Shown here: positions 26,962-36,351 of the stretch, one piece after another | How the letters are laid out: each line of letters opens with the position of its first letter | Position numbering within the stretch: the first letter of the stretch is position 1 | Assembly: GCA_028683385.1 (NCBI GenBank) | Contig: JAQUIJ010000001.1 | Span: 1-64,000 of the forward strand | Length of the DNA stretch: 64,000 bases | Origin: Prolixibacteraceae bacterium | Lineage (GTDB): Bacteria > Bacteroidota > Bacteroidia > Bacteroidales > Prolixibacteraceae | Direction of reading: 5' to 3' | Program-made: the position numbers and the translations under genes | Notes under the pieces: model-generated | What the model saw: only the letters and a program-made list of their open reading frames with translations | Told to the model about the DNA's origin: nothing | The model's database searches: none

Positions 26962-28401
26962 ATGAAAAAATCAATTATCTATACCTGCATTCTGGCACTT
27001 TGGGCAACATTTGGCACAGCTCAAAGTGCACTAAACTCCATTCAGCAAAAAATTACCGATTGGCAATCAACAACCGGATTAGCGAACGCAAGCATCGCCA
27101 TTACCGTTTCCGATAATCAAACCAATGAAAAGCTAATCGAATCGAAACCTCAGCTTAGCCTGGTTCCGGCCTCCATCCTGAAAACAATAACAACCGCCAC
27201 AGCACTGGAAGTTTTTGGTCCAGACTTTCGTTTCCAAACCACGCTCTCCTACTCCGGAGCAGTGCGCAATGATACACTATTTGGCGATCTGCAAATCATT
27301 GGAGGCGGCGATCCATCTTTGGGATCAAAATATTTCCCGGATAGTAACACATTCCTGAAAGAATGGATAAAAGCGTTGCAGGACAGTCACATCAAAGCAA
27401 TAACCGGAAGCCTCATTCTGGATGCAACAATCTATGAATCGCAAATGATTCCGAATACCTGGATTTGGGAGGATATTGGTAACTACTATGGCGCCGGCGC
27501 TTCAGGAATCAGCATTTATGATAATCTGTACGAAATTCACCTGAAATCGGAAAGTGAGGCCGATAAACCAACCCAAATCATTCGAATTGTCCCTGAAATT
27601 CCGAATCTGGAATTGACAAATGAAGTGCTTTCGTCTGATTTAAATAGCGATCAGGCCTATGTATTTGGAAGTCCAGAGGAGAATCGAAGAGTAATTCGTG
27701 GCACCATTCCTAAAAACCGATCTGACTTTGTCGTTAAAGCTTCTGTTCCAAATCCGGCAGTACTTTTAGCCAACGAATTCAGCAAAAAACTCTCCGAAAA
27801 CGGAATTTCAGTTTCAGGAGCAACTAAATACGAAAAGATAAAACCCGGATCATCGACCAAACTATCTGTCATACAATCACCTCCGCTTCGGGATATGATC
27901 AAGGTTACCAACTACGAAAGCGTGAACCTGTTTGCCGAACATTTTCTGAAGCATCTGGCCTTTCAGAAAAGCGGATTCGGGACTACTAAAGACGGATGTA
28001 AATTCGTAATGCAATTCTGGAAAGACAAAGGATTGGACATGAACGGATTTTTCATGAACGACGGCAGTGGTTTGTCGCGATTCAATGCCATTACAGCCAG
28101 CCAAATCGTTTCGGTACTAAATTACATGAAAACCAAGAGCGCTTATTCTGAAGATTTTTATCAGTCGCTGCCTGTTGCGGGAGATGGAACACTTTCAAAA
28201 TTTAGTCAGCAAGATTTCCCGAATGAATGCCTTCGCGCAAAAAGTGGCTCAATGACCCGGGTTCGTAGCTATGCCGGGTATTTAACCGCAATTTCAGGAC
28301 GGCAATTTTCGTTTGCCATTATGCTGAATAATTTCTCGTTCAGTCGGAAAGAAGCTTCAAAAAAAATAGAGGAATTGCTGGTTGAATTGAGAAAATTGTA
28401 A
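26962..28401 (+). CDS. dacB: D-alanyl-D-alanine carboxypeptidase/endopeptidase (PBP4, family S13)
   Basis: Periplasmic peptidoglycan peptidase of 479 residues. The start at 26962 opens a signal peptide (MKKSIIYTCILALWATFG, cleavage near TAQS); the frame itself runs from 26875. The three penicillin-binding motifs are in order: SILK in LVPASILKTITT (nucleophile Ser), SVN in NYESVNLFAEHFLK, and KSG in LRAKSGSMTRVRSY. The inserted domains I and III between the first two motifs are typical of S13 enzymes. Monocistronic. Confidence 0.95.
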   Translation: MKKSIIYTCILALWATFGTAQSALNSIQQKITDWQSTTGLANASIAITVSDNQTNEKLIESKPQLSLVPASILKTITTATALEVFGPDFRFQTTLSYSGAVRNDTLFGDLQIIGGGDPSLGSKYFPDSNTFLKEWIKALQDSHIKAITGSLILDATIYESQMIPNTWIWEDIGNYYGAGASGISIYDNLYEIHLKSESEADKPTQIIRIVPEIPNLELTNEVLSSDLNSDQAYVFGSPEENRRVIRGTIPKNRSDFVVKASVPNPAVLLANEFSKKLSENGISVSGATKYEKIKPGSSTKLSVIQSPPLRDMIKVTNYESVNLFAEHFLKHLAFQKSGFGTTKDGCKFVMQFWKDKGLDMNGFFMNDGSGLSRFNAITASQIVSVLNYMKTKSAYSEDFYQSLPVAGDGTLSKFSQQDFPNECLRAKSGSMTRVRSYAGYLTAISGRQFSFAIMLNNFSFSRKEASKKIEELLVELRKL

Positions 28402-28406
28402 AAATA

Positions 28407-28485
28407 AACCACACAGTCACATAGGCCACATAGAATTTTAAGTCTTCAAAATTACATCTAATGTGTTCTATGTGCCTATGTGGTT
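28407..28485. repeat. imperfect intergenic inverted repeat, CACATAG type
   Basis: The left arm from 28407 contains CACATAGGCCACATAGAA; the right arm ending at 28485 contains TTCTATGTGCCTATGTG, its near-perfect inverse. It directly follows the dacB stop codon. The design resembles the element at 13367 (short CACA-tract units in inverted arms). Confidence 0.7.
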
Positions 28486-28492
28486 GAAAATG

Positions 28493-28521
28493 AAAAGAGC
28501 TCCGTTTTTCAACAGAGCTCT
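28493..28521 (-). terminator. terminator after ilvC
   Basis: AGAGCTC (28496-28502) pairs with GAGCTCT (28515-28521), 24 bases after the ilvC stop on the minus strand, with a short T-rich tail on that strand. Confidence 0.7.
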
Positions 28522-28544
28522 CTCACATATAGGGACAACCTTAA

Positions 28545-30020
28545 TTATACAATACTTTTCATCGCGGTCATTTCGGCGCGCAATTCTTCGCCAATGATTT
28601 CAACATCGTGGTAACGAATAATTTCGTTTACACTGATCAGTTGTTTGTTGTCAACACCATTACCTTTGCCGGCTCCGTATGGTTTTCCAATCACGTCGGT
28701 GTCGATTTTCGACATGAAGTCGGCCAACAGCGGCTTGCAGGCATGATCGAATAAATAACAACCATATTCGGCAGTATCAGAAATTACACGGTTCATTTCG
28801 AACAGTTTTTTGCGTGCAATTGTATTTGCGATAAGCGGAGTTTCGTGCAGTGATTCGTAATAAGCAGATTCTTCCTTAATACCAGCTTCTGTCATGGTTT
28901 CGAAAGCCAACTCAACGCCTGATTTTACGAAAGCAATCATCAGCACACCATTGTCGAAGTATTCCTGTTCGCTGATTTCCATGGTTCCGGCAGGAGTTTT
29001 TTCGAAAGCTGTTTCGCCAGTTTCTGCTCTCCAGGTCAACAGGTTTTTATCGTCGTTCGCCCAGTCTTCCATCATAGTTTTCGAGAAATGACCCGACATG
29101 ATATCGTCCATGTGTTTCTGGAACAACGGGCGCATAATACGTTTCAATTCTTCGGAAAGTTCAAAAGCTTTAATTTTTGCTGGATTCGATAAGCGATCCA
29201 TCATGTTGGTGATACCTCCGTGTTTCAAAGCTTCGGTAATTACTTCCCAACCGTACTGAACCAATTTTGAAGCATAACCTGCATCAATTCCCTTTTCAAC
29301 CATCTTGTTGAACGACAGGATTGAACCCGTTTGCAACAAACCACAAAGAATGGTTTGCTCGCCCATCAAATCCGATTTTACTTCGGCAACAAACGATGAA
29401 CTCAAAACGCCTGCTTTGTGACCACCAGTAGCAGCAGCATATGCTTTCGCAATTTCGAAACCATCTTTATTCGGGTCGTTTTCAGGATGAACCGCAATTA
29501 AGGTAGGCACACCGAAACCGCGTTTGTACTCTTCGCGAACTTCAGAACCCGGTGATTTTGGGGCAACCATAATTACGGTAATGTCTTTGCGGATCTGCAT
29601 TCCTTCTTCAACGATATTGAAACCGTGTGAATAAGAAAGCGTTGCTCCTTTTTTGATTAAGGGCATCACAGCATTAATTACGCCAGTGTGTTGTTTATCC
29701 GGAGTGAGGTTGATTACCAAATCAGCAGTCGGGATCATTTCTTCATAAGTCCCAACCTTGAAACCGTTTGAAGTTGCGTTTTTATATGACTGACGTTGCT
29801 CTTTAATTGCTTCTGCCCGTAAAGTATACGAAACATCCAGACCTGAATCGCGCATGTTCAAACCCTGATTTAAACCCTGAGCGCCGCAACCGATGATTAC
29901 GATTTTTTTGCCTTCCAGCTTTTTAACGCCATCAGCAAACTCCGAACTGTCCATAAATTCGCAGGTTCCAAGCTGTTCTAACTGAAGACGCAACGGAAGT
30001 GTGTTGAAATAATTTGCCAT
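28545..30020 (-). CDS. ilvC: ketol-acid reductoisomerase, class II (long form)
   Basis: Second step of isoleucine/valine synthesis: NADPH- and Mg2+-dependent isomeroreduction of acetolactate or acetohydroxybutyrate. At 491 residues it is the long (class II) form with a duplicated C-terminal knotted domain. The nucleotide-binding motif is [20 protein letters not shown]; metal ligands lie in [12 protein letters not shown] and the later repeat. Unlike ilvD-ilvB-ilvN, which lie 3.4 kb upstream on the same strand, it is separated by an AraC regulator and a DUF4251 gene, and so has its own promoter. Confidence 0.97.
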   Translation of the reverse strand: MANYFNTLPLRLQLEQLGTCEFMDSSEFADGVKKLEGKKIVIIGCGAQGLNQGLNMRDSGLDVSYTLRAEAIKEQRQSYKNATSNGFKVGTYEEMIPTADLVINLTPDKQHTGVINAVMPLIKKGATLSYSHGFNIVEEGMQIRKDITVIMVAPKSPGSEVREEYKRGFGVPTLIAVHPENDPNKDGFEIAKAYAAATGGHKAGVLSSSFVAEVKSDLMGEQTILCGLLQTGSILSFNKMVEKGIDAGYASKLVQYGWEVITEALKHGGITNMMDRLSNPAKIKAFELSEELKRIMRPLFQKHMDDIMSGHFSKTMMEDWANDDKNLLTWRAETGETAFEKTPAGTMEISEQEYFDNGVLMIAFVKSGVELAFETMTEAGIKEESAYYESLHETPLIANTIARKKLFEMNRVISDTAEYGCYLFDHACKPLLADFMSKIDTDVIGKPYGAGKGNGVDNKQLISVNEIIRYHDVEIIGEELRAEMTAMKSIV

Positions 30021-30176
30021 TTTTTATGATTTTAGTGTGTATGTAAATTCAATCTGAATATTGATGATACAAAGCAATACAATATTCGTTAAAATGCTGT
30101 GTAAAAATTAATGTATTTTAGGTACTTTTCAATGATTAGAAAATTAAATAAATCAAAATCACACAAATAAATATTA

Positions 30177-30214
30177 AATACCAACCAGTTACCATCCGAA
30201 ATAGATTGGTATTT
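30177..30214 (-). terminator. possible terminator after the AraC gene
   Basis: AAATACCAA (30177-30185) pairs with TTGGTATTT (30206-30214), just after the AraC stop codon on the minus strand. There is no strong T run on that side. Confidence 0.4.
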
Positions 30215-30221
30215 TTACCAT

Positions 30222-31109
30222 TCACTTAAATGAATCAGAACGAAACTGAATTGGAGTGAAACCGGTTTCGCGTTTGAAGAATTTCGTAAAATACGACTGA
30301 TCTTCAAAGTTCAACTGATTAGCAATTTCAGAAACGCTCAGATTCGTATGAACCAACAAACGTTTTATTTCAAGCAATTGTTTGGCTTTTATGATTTGGG
30401 AAGAAGTCTTGCCTGTCAGCAATTTTACGGTTTGGGTCAAATGATTCGGAGTTACGCCAATCATTCCCGAATAATCGCTCATTGAAAGATTCTTCTGATG
30501 ATTTTCTTCAACAAGGTGAAAGAACCGTTTAACCAGAATTTGTCCTTTCCCTTTATTCAACAGATTTTCAGTTACCTGGTAGCGAGCTGCGCAGGTAGTC
30601 AGTATGAGATCAAGAATGGAGCGCAGCATCTCAGTATTTGATTCTTCAGCATCACGAATTTCAGCAATACCTTGCCTGAACAAACTTTCGAGAAAACGAA
30701 TATCACTCTCATTTTCGAGCAACAATGGTGGATTATCCTGATGAATGGTGTAAAAAAATGGAAATTCAATCAGGGTGTTTTGATTGCTTCGGTTGAGCAG
30801 GTAAAAATCGGCAGTAAAGATAAAAATGAAGCCTTCGATATCGTTTGAGAGTTCGAGTTTGTGCGCCTGTCCGGGTGACATGAAGAAAACGCAGGGCGGC
30901 TTAATTTCATATTTATTCGTATCAATCACGTGGAACCCAGAGCCCTTCAACAGATACAATACCTCGAAGAAATCGTGCCGGTGTGGGTATTTTACGCTAA
31001 AATGCCGGTTGGCATCGAACACTTCAACTTGGAACTGTTGACTTTTTCGTTCAGGAGAACTGAAATTGTGCAGACTATAAACCGGCAACTGTTCGGCAGG
31101 ATTCTTCAT
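30222..31109 (-). CDS. AraC family transcriptional regulator
   Basis: Regulator of 295 residues. A cupin-like N-terminal domain (HRHDFFEVLYLLKGSGFHVI; PPCVFFMSPGQAHKLEL) is followed by a double helix-turn-helix (about 195-295) with YSGMIGVTPNHLTQTVKLLT and VSEIANQLNFEDQSYFTKFF and the closing RETGFTPIQFR. I choose the ATG at 31107-31109 over the one at 31130, because a perfect 9-base dyad at 31114-31140 covers the upstream ATG. It sits between ilvC and the ilvDBN operon, but a role in ilv control is not shown. Confidence 0.9.
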   Translation of the reverse strand: MKNPAEQLPVYSLHNFSSPERKSQQFQVEVFDANRHFSVKYPHRHDFFEVLYLLKGSGFHVIDTNKYEIKPPCVFFMSPGQAHKLELSNDIEGFIFIFTADFYLLNRSNQNTLIEFPFFYTIHQDNPPLLLENESDIRFLESLFRQGIAEIRDAEESNTEMLRSILDLILTTCAARYQVTENLLNKGKGQILVKRFFHLVEENHQKNLSMSDYSGMIGVTPNHLTQTVKLLTGKTSSQIIKAKQLLEIKRLLVHTNLSVSEIANQLNFEDQSYFTKFFKRETGFTPIQFRSDSFK

Positions 31110-31113
31110 AAAA

Positions 31114-31140
31114 GTACTTTCGCATTGCATACGAAAGTAC
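31114..31140. promoter_or_regulatory. perfect dyad just upstream of the AraC regulator gene
   Basis: GTACTTTCG and CGAAAGTAC, 9-base perfect arms around a 9-base spacer, ending 4 bases before the preferred start codon. Possible autoregulatory operator or translation-controlling hairpin. Confidence 0.5.
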
Positions 31141-31170
31141 GAACAAATTGGTTAAAATGCCACGCCGATT

Positions 31171-31713
31171 CTATAAATGCTGGCCTACATACACTGAAGA
31201 TTTTTCCCAGGGGACAAAATCACCGTCAAAGGTCAGTCTGCCAGAACTCATTCCTGTCAATGTCGCTGTTCCTCTTCCTGAGGCAGAAATATTAATAAAC
31301 AAGTCGTAAATACCAATCGTAGTCATCACATTCATCCTTAAGGTAAATGCCTTGTGCTTTTCATCCTCAGTTAATTCCCACTTATTAATATTGCCTTTGG
31401 CAGTAACTCCACCAACTCCATTTGGACCTATTCTGAAATTCGACCCAATTTGAATAGTAGCTTCTGTTGAATCGACAGCGACAAAGTTAATCGTGGAATT
31501 TACGAGGACTCGGTTACCATACCGGTCTTGTAAATAATTGGCCTGTAACACGAAATCCTTATTCTCCAGCATTGTTTTGGTCTGCTGAAAATCTTTTTCA
31601 AGATCAGCGTTCCGCTTTTCCTTTTTAGTTAGAGCAGCGTTTTCATCATTTCCCTGAGCAAATAAGATACTTGTTGAAACGATGAGTGCAAAAAATACAA
31701 CAAATCTTTTCAT
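31171..31713 (-). CDS. DUF4251 domain-containing secreted protein
   Basis: A 180-residue protein with signal peptide MKRFVVFFALIVSTSILF (cleavage after AQ). The mature part matches DUF4251: the charged helix KKEKRNADLEKDFQQTKTML, then FVLQANYLQDRYGNRVLVNS, GNINKWELTEDEKHKAFTL and the C-terminal GRLTFDGDFVPWE. The family is restricted largely to Bacteroidota and has no known function; probably periplasmic. Single gene. Confidence 0.85.
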   Translation of the reverse strand: MKRFVVFFALIVSTSILFAQGNDENAALTKKEKRNADLEKDFQQTKTMLENKDFVLQANYLQDRYGNRVLVNSTINFVAVDSTEATIQIGSNFRIGPNGVGGVTAKGNINKWELTEDEKHKAFTLRMNVMTTIGIYDLFINISASGRGTATLTGMSSGRLTFDGDFVPWEKSSVYVGQHL

Positions 31714-31902
31714 GGCGTTATCCTTTCTTTTTCTTTTATCTATTCATTCACAAGATTCATTCCGAAGTGCTGAAAAACAAGACCTCATTTTTATTCGTTA
31801 GCAAAATTTAACGATTGAAATATTCGACTTCGCGAAATATGATTTGAATATCTGAATTTTCATCTGTCAATAATCTGTTTTTTGAATCACTGAAGCGCAA
31901 AC

Positions 31903-31950
31903 AAAAATGCCTAAAGTTCCCGACAAAGATTTGTCTTTCAATTTTAGGCA
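31903..31950 (-). terminator. terminator of the ilvDBN operon
   Basis: TGCCTAAA (31908-31915) pairs with TTTAGGCA (31943-31950), with an inner GACAAA/TTTGTC hairpin and a T run on the minus strand. It lies 15 bases after the ilvN stop codon. Confidence 0.85.
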
Positions 31951-31964
31951 CTCCGAACTATCTT

Positions 31965-32507
31965 CTAATCCACCTGTTCGAGCATGGCATCGCGTTCTTG
32001 CAGGAATACCGAAAGCCTTTCGATGGTACTACGGGTAATGGCAACCCTTCCGGAGCGTATAAATTGGGTGACTCCAAAAGCATTCAATTCGTCAAACAAC
32101 TTTTGAGTTTCATTCGAATGACCGGTTTTTTCGATTACCACATATTCGCGGGTAACTTCAAGGATTCGCGCTCCCGAATTACGTACAATCTTCTCCACTT
32201 CATCCGAATCGAACAAAAATTCAGTCGAAACTTTATACAGGGCAATTTCCTGATAAATCATTTCATCGTTCGTATTGGCAAAAACTTTCAGAACATCAAC
32301 TATTTTCTCCAGTTGCCCAACAACTTTTTCAACCCTGTCCGCAGTTTCGCGAATCACAATGGTGAATTTAAAAACTCCGGCAATAGCCGATTCCGAAACC
32401 GTTAAACTGTCGATATTGATTTTCCGTCGTGTAAAAACAATGGTTATCCTACTTAATAATCCAATATGGTCTTCCGAAAAAACGGTTATGATATATTCTT
32501 GTTTCAT
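31965..32507 (-). CDS. ilvN: acetolactate synthase small (regulatory) subunit
   Basis: Regulatory subunit of acetohydroxyacid synthase, 180 residues. The N-terminal ACT domain is plain (YIITVFSEDHIGLLSRITIV, RRKINIDSLTVSES), the site for valine feedback inhibition; the C-terminal domain (LYKVSTEFLFDSDEVEKIV to GRVAITRS) stimulates the large subunit. It starts 12 bases after the ilvB stop codon, the last gene of the operon. Confidence 0.95.
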   Translation of the reverse strand: MKQEYIITVFSEDHIGLLSRITIVFTRRKINIDSLTVSESAIAGVFKFTIVIRETADRVEKVVGQLEKIVDVLKVFANTNDEMIYQEIALYKVSTEFLFDSDEVEKIVRNSGARILEVTREYVVIEKTGHSNETQKLFDELNAFGVTQFIRSGRVAITRSTIERLSVFLQERDAMLEQVD

Positions 32508-32519
32508 GTCAGTATTGAT

Positions 32520-34217
32520 TTAAGGTTCGAGTAAAATATCTGAGATTGAAGCTCCGGTCGGAATCATTGGAAAAACATTATCTTCCTGTTCAACAACCAC
32601 TTCAAGTACATATGGACCATTATGATCGAGCATTTCCTGAATAGCACCTTCCAACTGATCGCGTGAAGTTACTTTCTGTGATGCTAATCCGTAAGCTTTG
32701 GCAATTCCAACAAAATCAGGGTTTTTCATTTCAGTAAACGAATACCGCTTTTCGAAGAACAATTGCTGCCACTGACGAACCATACCTAAAAAATTATTAT
32801 TCAGGATGATGATTTTAACGTCCAAATTATATTGCGAAATCGTTCCCAATTCCTGAATGGTCATCTGAAACCCTCCATCGCCCGACATCGAAAATACGGT
32901 ACGATCAGGACGGCCAATTTTAGCGCCCATTGCAGCAGGTAAACCATAACCCATCGTACCAAGTCCTCCGGAAGTGACATTACTTCTGGATTGGGTAAAT
33001 TTAAAATAACGTGAGGCAATCATTTGTTGCTGACCAACATCGGTAACCAGAATTGCATCGTTATTTGTTTTTTCTGAAGCAATGCGCACCACTTCACCCA
33101 TGGTAAGTCCAACCTTTTTCGGATGAATGTCGTGCGAAATCACCTTATCGTATTCAATTTTATCACAAGCCCTAAATTCATTGAGCCATTCCTGATGCGA
33201 GTTTGAATTTACATTATCAATCAGCATCCGGAGTGATTTTTTTGCATTTCCTAAAACCGGAGCATCGGCATGTATAATTTTATTGATTTCTGCAGGATCG
33301 ACTTCAAGATGTACAATTTTAGCCTGACGGGCATATGCCGCCACTTTCCCGGTTACCCGGTCGTCGAAACGCATTCCAATGGCAATAACCACATCAGCTT
33401 CGTTGGTTTTGATATTCGGGCCATAATTGCCATGCATTCCAAGCATTCCAACATTTAGTGGATGATCGCTCGGAAGTGCTGAAAGTCCCAGTAAAGTCCA
33501 GGCTGCCGGTATTCCGGTTTTTTCAACAAACTCTTTCAATTCAGCTTCGGCACCTCCCAAAACAACACCATGACCAAACAAAACAATTGGTTTTTTTGCT
33601 TCGTTAATAATATCGGCGGCAGCTTTTACCTGAAACGGATCAACAGGATATTCAGGTAGATAGCTTCTGATTTTAGTGCATTTTTTATACTCAAAATCGA
33701 TCTGAGCAAACTGAGCATCTTTCGCAATATCAATCAATACTGGGCCCGGACGGCCAGTAAGGGCAATGTGAAAGGCCTTGGCAATTGCGTCAGGAATCTC
33801 TTCAGCGTGGGTAACCTGATAATTCCATTTGGTCACCGGTAACGAAATACCCACCACGTCTGATTCCTGAAAAGCATCGGTTCCGAGCAATGGTGATGCA
33901 ACCTGACCTGTGATACAAACCAATGGAATTGAATCGATCAGTGCATCGGCCAAACCGGTTATCAGGTTAGTTGCCCCTGGACCCGAAGTTGCAAAGCAAA
34001 CACCGACTTTCCCGGTTACTTTTGCATAACCTTCGGCAGCATGAATTGCTCCCTGTTCGTGCCGGGTGAGGTAGTGAGTTACTTCCTGGTCGTAATCGTA
34101 CAGTGCATCATAAATGGGCATGATTGCACCTCCCGGATACCCAAAAATAGTATCAACCCCTTCCTCCAAAAGAGATTTTATAACGGCTTCGGAGCCGCTT
34201 ATTCGCTGTGTTGCCAT
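32520..34217 (-). CDS. ilvB: acetolactate synthase large (catalytic) subunit
   Basis: Thiamine diphosphate-dependent AHAS catalytic subunit, 565 residues, making acetolactate (valine/leucine) and acetohydroxybutyrate (isoleucine). The N-terminal TPP domain has DTIFGYPGGAIMPIYDAL and the catalytic Glu in THYLTRHEQGAIHAAEGYA; the middle domain binds FAD; the C-terminal TPP motif is SGDGGFQMTIQELGT...NNNFLG. It lies 126 bases after ilvD with direct repeats between, and 12 bases before ilvN. Confidence 0.97.
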   Translation of the reverse strand: MATQRISGSEAVIKSLLEEGVDTIFGYPGGAIMPIYDALYDYDQEVTHYLTRHEQGAIHAAEGYAKVTGKVGVCFATSGPGATNLITGLADALIDSIPLVCITGQVASPLLGTDAFQESDVVGISLPVTKWNYQVTHAEEIPDAIAKAFHIALTGRPGPVLIDIAKDAQFAQIDFEYKKCTKIRSYLPEYPVDPFQVKAAADIINEAKKPIVLFGHGVVLGGAEAELKEFVEKTGIPAAWTLLGLSALPSDHPLNVGMLGMHGNYGPNIKTNEADVVIAIGMRFDDRVTGKVAAYARQAKIVHLEVDPAEINKIIHADAPVLGNAKKSLRMLIDNVNSNSHQEWLNEFRACDKIEYDKVISHDIHPKKVGLTMGEVVRIASEKTNNDAILVTDVGQQQMIASRYFKFTQSRSNVTSGGLGTMGYGLPAAMGAKIGRPDRTVFSMSGDGGFQMTIQELGTISQYNLDVKIIILNNNFLGMVRQWQQLFFEKRYSFTEMKNPDFVGIAKAYGLASQKVTSRDQLEGAIQEMLDHNGPYVLEVVVEQEDNVFPMIPTGASISDILLEP

Positions 34218-34263
34218 TGTATTTTAATTTTTATTTGTTTTCATTTTTTAAGTTTGAAGTGCC

Positions 34264-34340
34264 TGGAGTAAAACTCCACGAGTGATCTTCGTTTTTACAA
34301 CTTTAGTGCACTTTAGACACTCTAGTTAATTTTAGACACT
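34264..34340. other. structured gap between ilvD and ilvB
   Basis: This 126-base gap within the ilv operon holds a hairpin (TGGAGT-aaa-ACTCCA, 34264-34278) and two direct copies of TTTAGACACT (34312-34321 and 34331-34340). No T run follows the hairpin. It could be a processing site, a weak second promoter region or a regulator site. No gene is seen. Confidence 0.35.
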
Positions 34341-34343
34341 TTT

Positions 34344-36173
34344 TTATTCAATCAACCTGATCGCTCCCCGATCGGCTGAGGAAACCATGCTGGCATAGGC
34401 TTTCAACGCCTTACTCACCATACGGTCGCGTGGAGCTGGCAGATATGCCATATTGCCTTTGGCGACTTCCTGTTCTCTGCGAGCAGCCAATTCTTCATCA
34501 CTTAGCAGAACATCTATCTTGCGTGTCAGGATATCGATTTCGATTAAGTCGCCATCCTGAATCAAAGCAATTTCACCGCCAGCGGCTGCTTCCGGAGAAA
34601 CATGCCCAATCGACAATCCCGATGTTCCGCCTGAAAAACGTCCGTCGGTAATTAACGCACAAGCTTTGCCAAGGTTCATTGATTTGATGTACGAAGTTGG
34701 ATACAACATTTCCTGCATTCCCGGACCGCCCTTCGGTCCTTCATAAATGATGACTACAACATCTCCGGCCTGGACTTTGTCGCCAAGAATTCCGTTGCAG
34801 GCATCGTCCTGCGATTGGAATACCTTGGCAGTTCCTTTAAAATGATATACTGAAGGATCAACACCTGCTGTTTTAACGATACAGCCATTCCGGGCAATAT
34901 TGCCGTACAGAACAGCCAAACCACCATCTTTGTTGTAGGCATGCTCGTAATCGCGGATACAACCGTTGGCACGGTCGGTATCCAATTCTTTAAAATAATT
35001 TTCCTGCGATCCCATAACCAGATTACGACCTCCTCCTGGAGCTGATTTATATCTCCGGAAAGCATCTTCGATCGCTGTTGGAGCCATCACATCGTATTTG
35101 GCAATTGCTTCGCCCAACGTATTTCCATCGGCACGGGGAACTGAAGTATCGAGCATACCAGCACGTGAAAGCTCAGCTAAAATACCAAGGATTCCACCGG
35201 CACGGTTTACATCTTCCATGTGGTAATTTCCACTTGGAGCAACCTTGCAGAGATTTGGGGTAACGCGCGATAATTCGTCAATGTCTTTCATTGTAAAATC
35301 GACTTCACCTTCTGACGCAATAGCCAAAATATGCAATACCGTATTGGTTGAACCACCCATTGCAATATCCAGTTTCATCGCATTCTGGAAAGCAGCTTTT
35401 GTGGCAATATTTCGTGGCAAAACCTTTTCATTGCCATCTTTGTAATATTCATAAGTCATATCAACAATCCGATTAGCAGCCTCATCGAACAGACGCTTAC
35501 GATTTGCGTGTGTTGCCAGAATAGAACCGTTTCCCGGAAGAGCCAATCCAAGCGCTTCGGCCAGACAATTCATAGAGTTCGCGGTAAACATTCCTGAACA
35601 AGAACCGCAGGTTGGACAAGCATCGCGTTCAACTTTTGAAATTTGCGCATCGGAAACTGAGTTATCAGCGGCCATCACCATGGCATCAACTAAATCGTAC
35701 ATTTTACCATCAATCTTACCAGCTTCCATAGGACCACCAGATACAAAGATGACAGGGATATTGAGACGCATGGCAGCCATCATCATTCCGGGTGTAATTT
35801 TATCGCAGTTTGAAATGCAAACCATCGCATCGGCACGATGAGCATTGCACATAAATTCAACGCTATCGGCTATTACATCACGTGATGGCAACGAATACAA
35901 CATTCCGTCGTGTCCCATGGCAATTCCATCGTCAATGGCAATGGTGTTGAATTCTGCCGCGAAACAACCTTTTTTCTCGATGATTCCTTTGATATACTGA
36001 CCAACTTCATGAAGATGAGCATGTCCGGGAACAAATTGTGTAAACGAATTGACGATCGCAATTACAGGCCGTCCAAAATGTTCTTCCTTCATTCCATTTG
36101 CTCTCCAGAGGCTTCTTGCTCCAGCCATACGCCGTCCTTCGGTCGTTGTAGCTGATCTCAATCGATTTTGCAT
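34344..36173 (-). CDS. ilvD: dihydroxy-acid dehydratase
   Basis: Third common step of valine/isoleucine synthesis, an Fe-S dehydratase of 609 residues. Cluster-binding cysteines lie in [14 protein letters not shown] and [39 protein letters not shown] carries the conserved active-site region. First structural gene of ilvD-ilvB-ilvN. Its transcription must pass the leader terminator at 36200-36235, so it is under attenuation control. As a labile Fe-S enzyme it is a known target of nitric oxide damage, relevant to the RIC genes in the window. Confidence 0.97.
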   Translation of the reverse strand: MQNRLRSATTTEGRRMAGARSLWRANGMKEEHFGRPVIAIVNSFTQFVPGHAHLHEVGQYIKGIIEKKGCFAAEFNTIAIDDGIAMGHDGMLYSLPSRDVIADSVEFMCNAHRADAMVCISNCDKITPGMMMAAMRLNIPVIFVSGGPMEAGKIDGKMYDLVDAMVMAADNSVSDAQISKVERDACPTCGSCSGMFTANSMNCLAEALGLALPGNGSILATHANRKRLFDEAANRIVDMTYEYYKDGNEKVLPRNIATKAAFQNAMKLDIAMGGSTNTVLHILAIASEGEVDFTMKDIDELSRVTPNLCKVAPSGNYHMEDVNRAGGILGILAELSRAGMLDTSVPRADGNTLGEAIAKYDVMAPTAIEDAFRRYKSAPGGGRNLVMGSQENYFKELDTDRANGCIRDYEHAYNKDGGLAVLYGNIARNGCIVKTAGVDPSVYHFKGTAKVFQSQDDACNGILGDKVQAGDVVVIIYEGPKGGPGMQEMLYPTSYIKSMNLGKACALITDGRFSGGTSGLSIGHVSPEAAAGGEIALIQDGDLIEIDILTRKIDVLLSDEELAARREQEVAKGNMAYLPAPRDRMVSKALKAYASMVSSADRGAIRLIE

Positions 36174-36199
36174 ATAGTTTAATCTTAAATTATTATCCT

Positions 36200-36235
36200 A
36201 AAAAAAAGCCCTTCTCATCAAATGAGAAAGGCTTT
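36200..36235 (-). terminator. attenuator terminator of the ilv operon
   Basis: Read on the minus strand, AAAGCCTTTCTCAT (36235-36222) pairs with ATGAGAAGGGCTTT (36218-36205), 14 base pairs with one U-G wobble and a 3-base loop, and runs into eight T. It lies between the leader peptide and ilvD, 27 bases before the ilvD start. The 5' arm can instead pair with AATGAGAA at 36268-36261 near the leader stop codon. Confidence 0.92.
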
Positions 36236-36263
36236 CAAGTTTTTAGCTTACATTATACCATTC

Positions 36264-36329
36264 TCATTCAGCACGAAGGAGGACCACCACGCTGATAATG
36301 ACTAGAGATATAATGCTGATATTTTTCAT
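36264..36329 (-). CDS. ilv operon leader peptide (attenuation)
   Basis: A 21-codon open frame, ATG at 36327-36329 and TGA at 36264-36266. It encodes a peptide starting MKN with the core ISIISLVIISVVVLL and ending RAE: 5 Ile, 4 Val and 3 Leu, so 12 of 21 residues are branched-chain. From memory, the core closely resembles the E. coli ilvGMEDA leader (ISLVVISVVVII). Its translation would sense charged tRNA-Ile, -Val and -Leu. Stalling frees the AATGAGAA segment to form an antiterminator; reaching the stop codon, which lies inside that segment, blocks it and lets the terminator at 36200 form. The peptide itself probably has no further role. Confidence 0.9.
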   Translation of the reverse strand: MKNISIISLVIISVVVLLRAE

Positions 36330-36351
36330 TACTGTTGTCGTTTAATGTTGG

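Noticed and set aside
30021-30221. Second amino-acid leader peptide in front of ilvC
   Set aside because: No short frame rich in Ile/Val/Leu codons and no terminator were found upstream of ilvC.
31998-32405. 135-codon plus-strand frame opposite ilvN
   Set aside because: Antisense shadow of ilvN without protein-like features.
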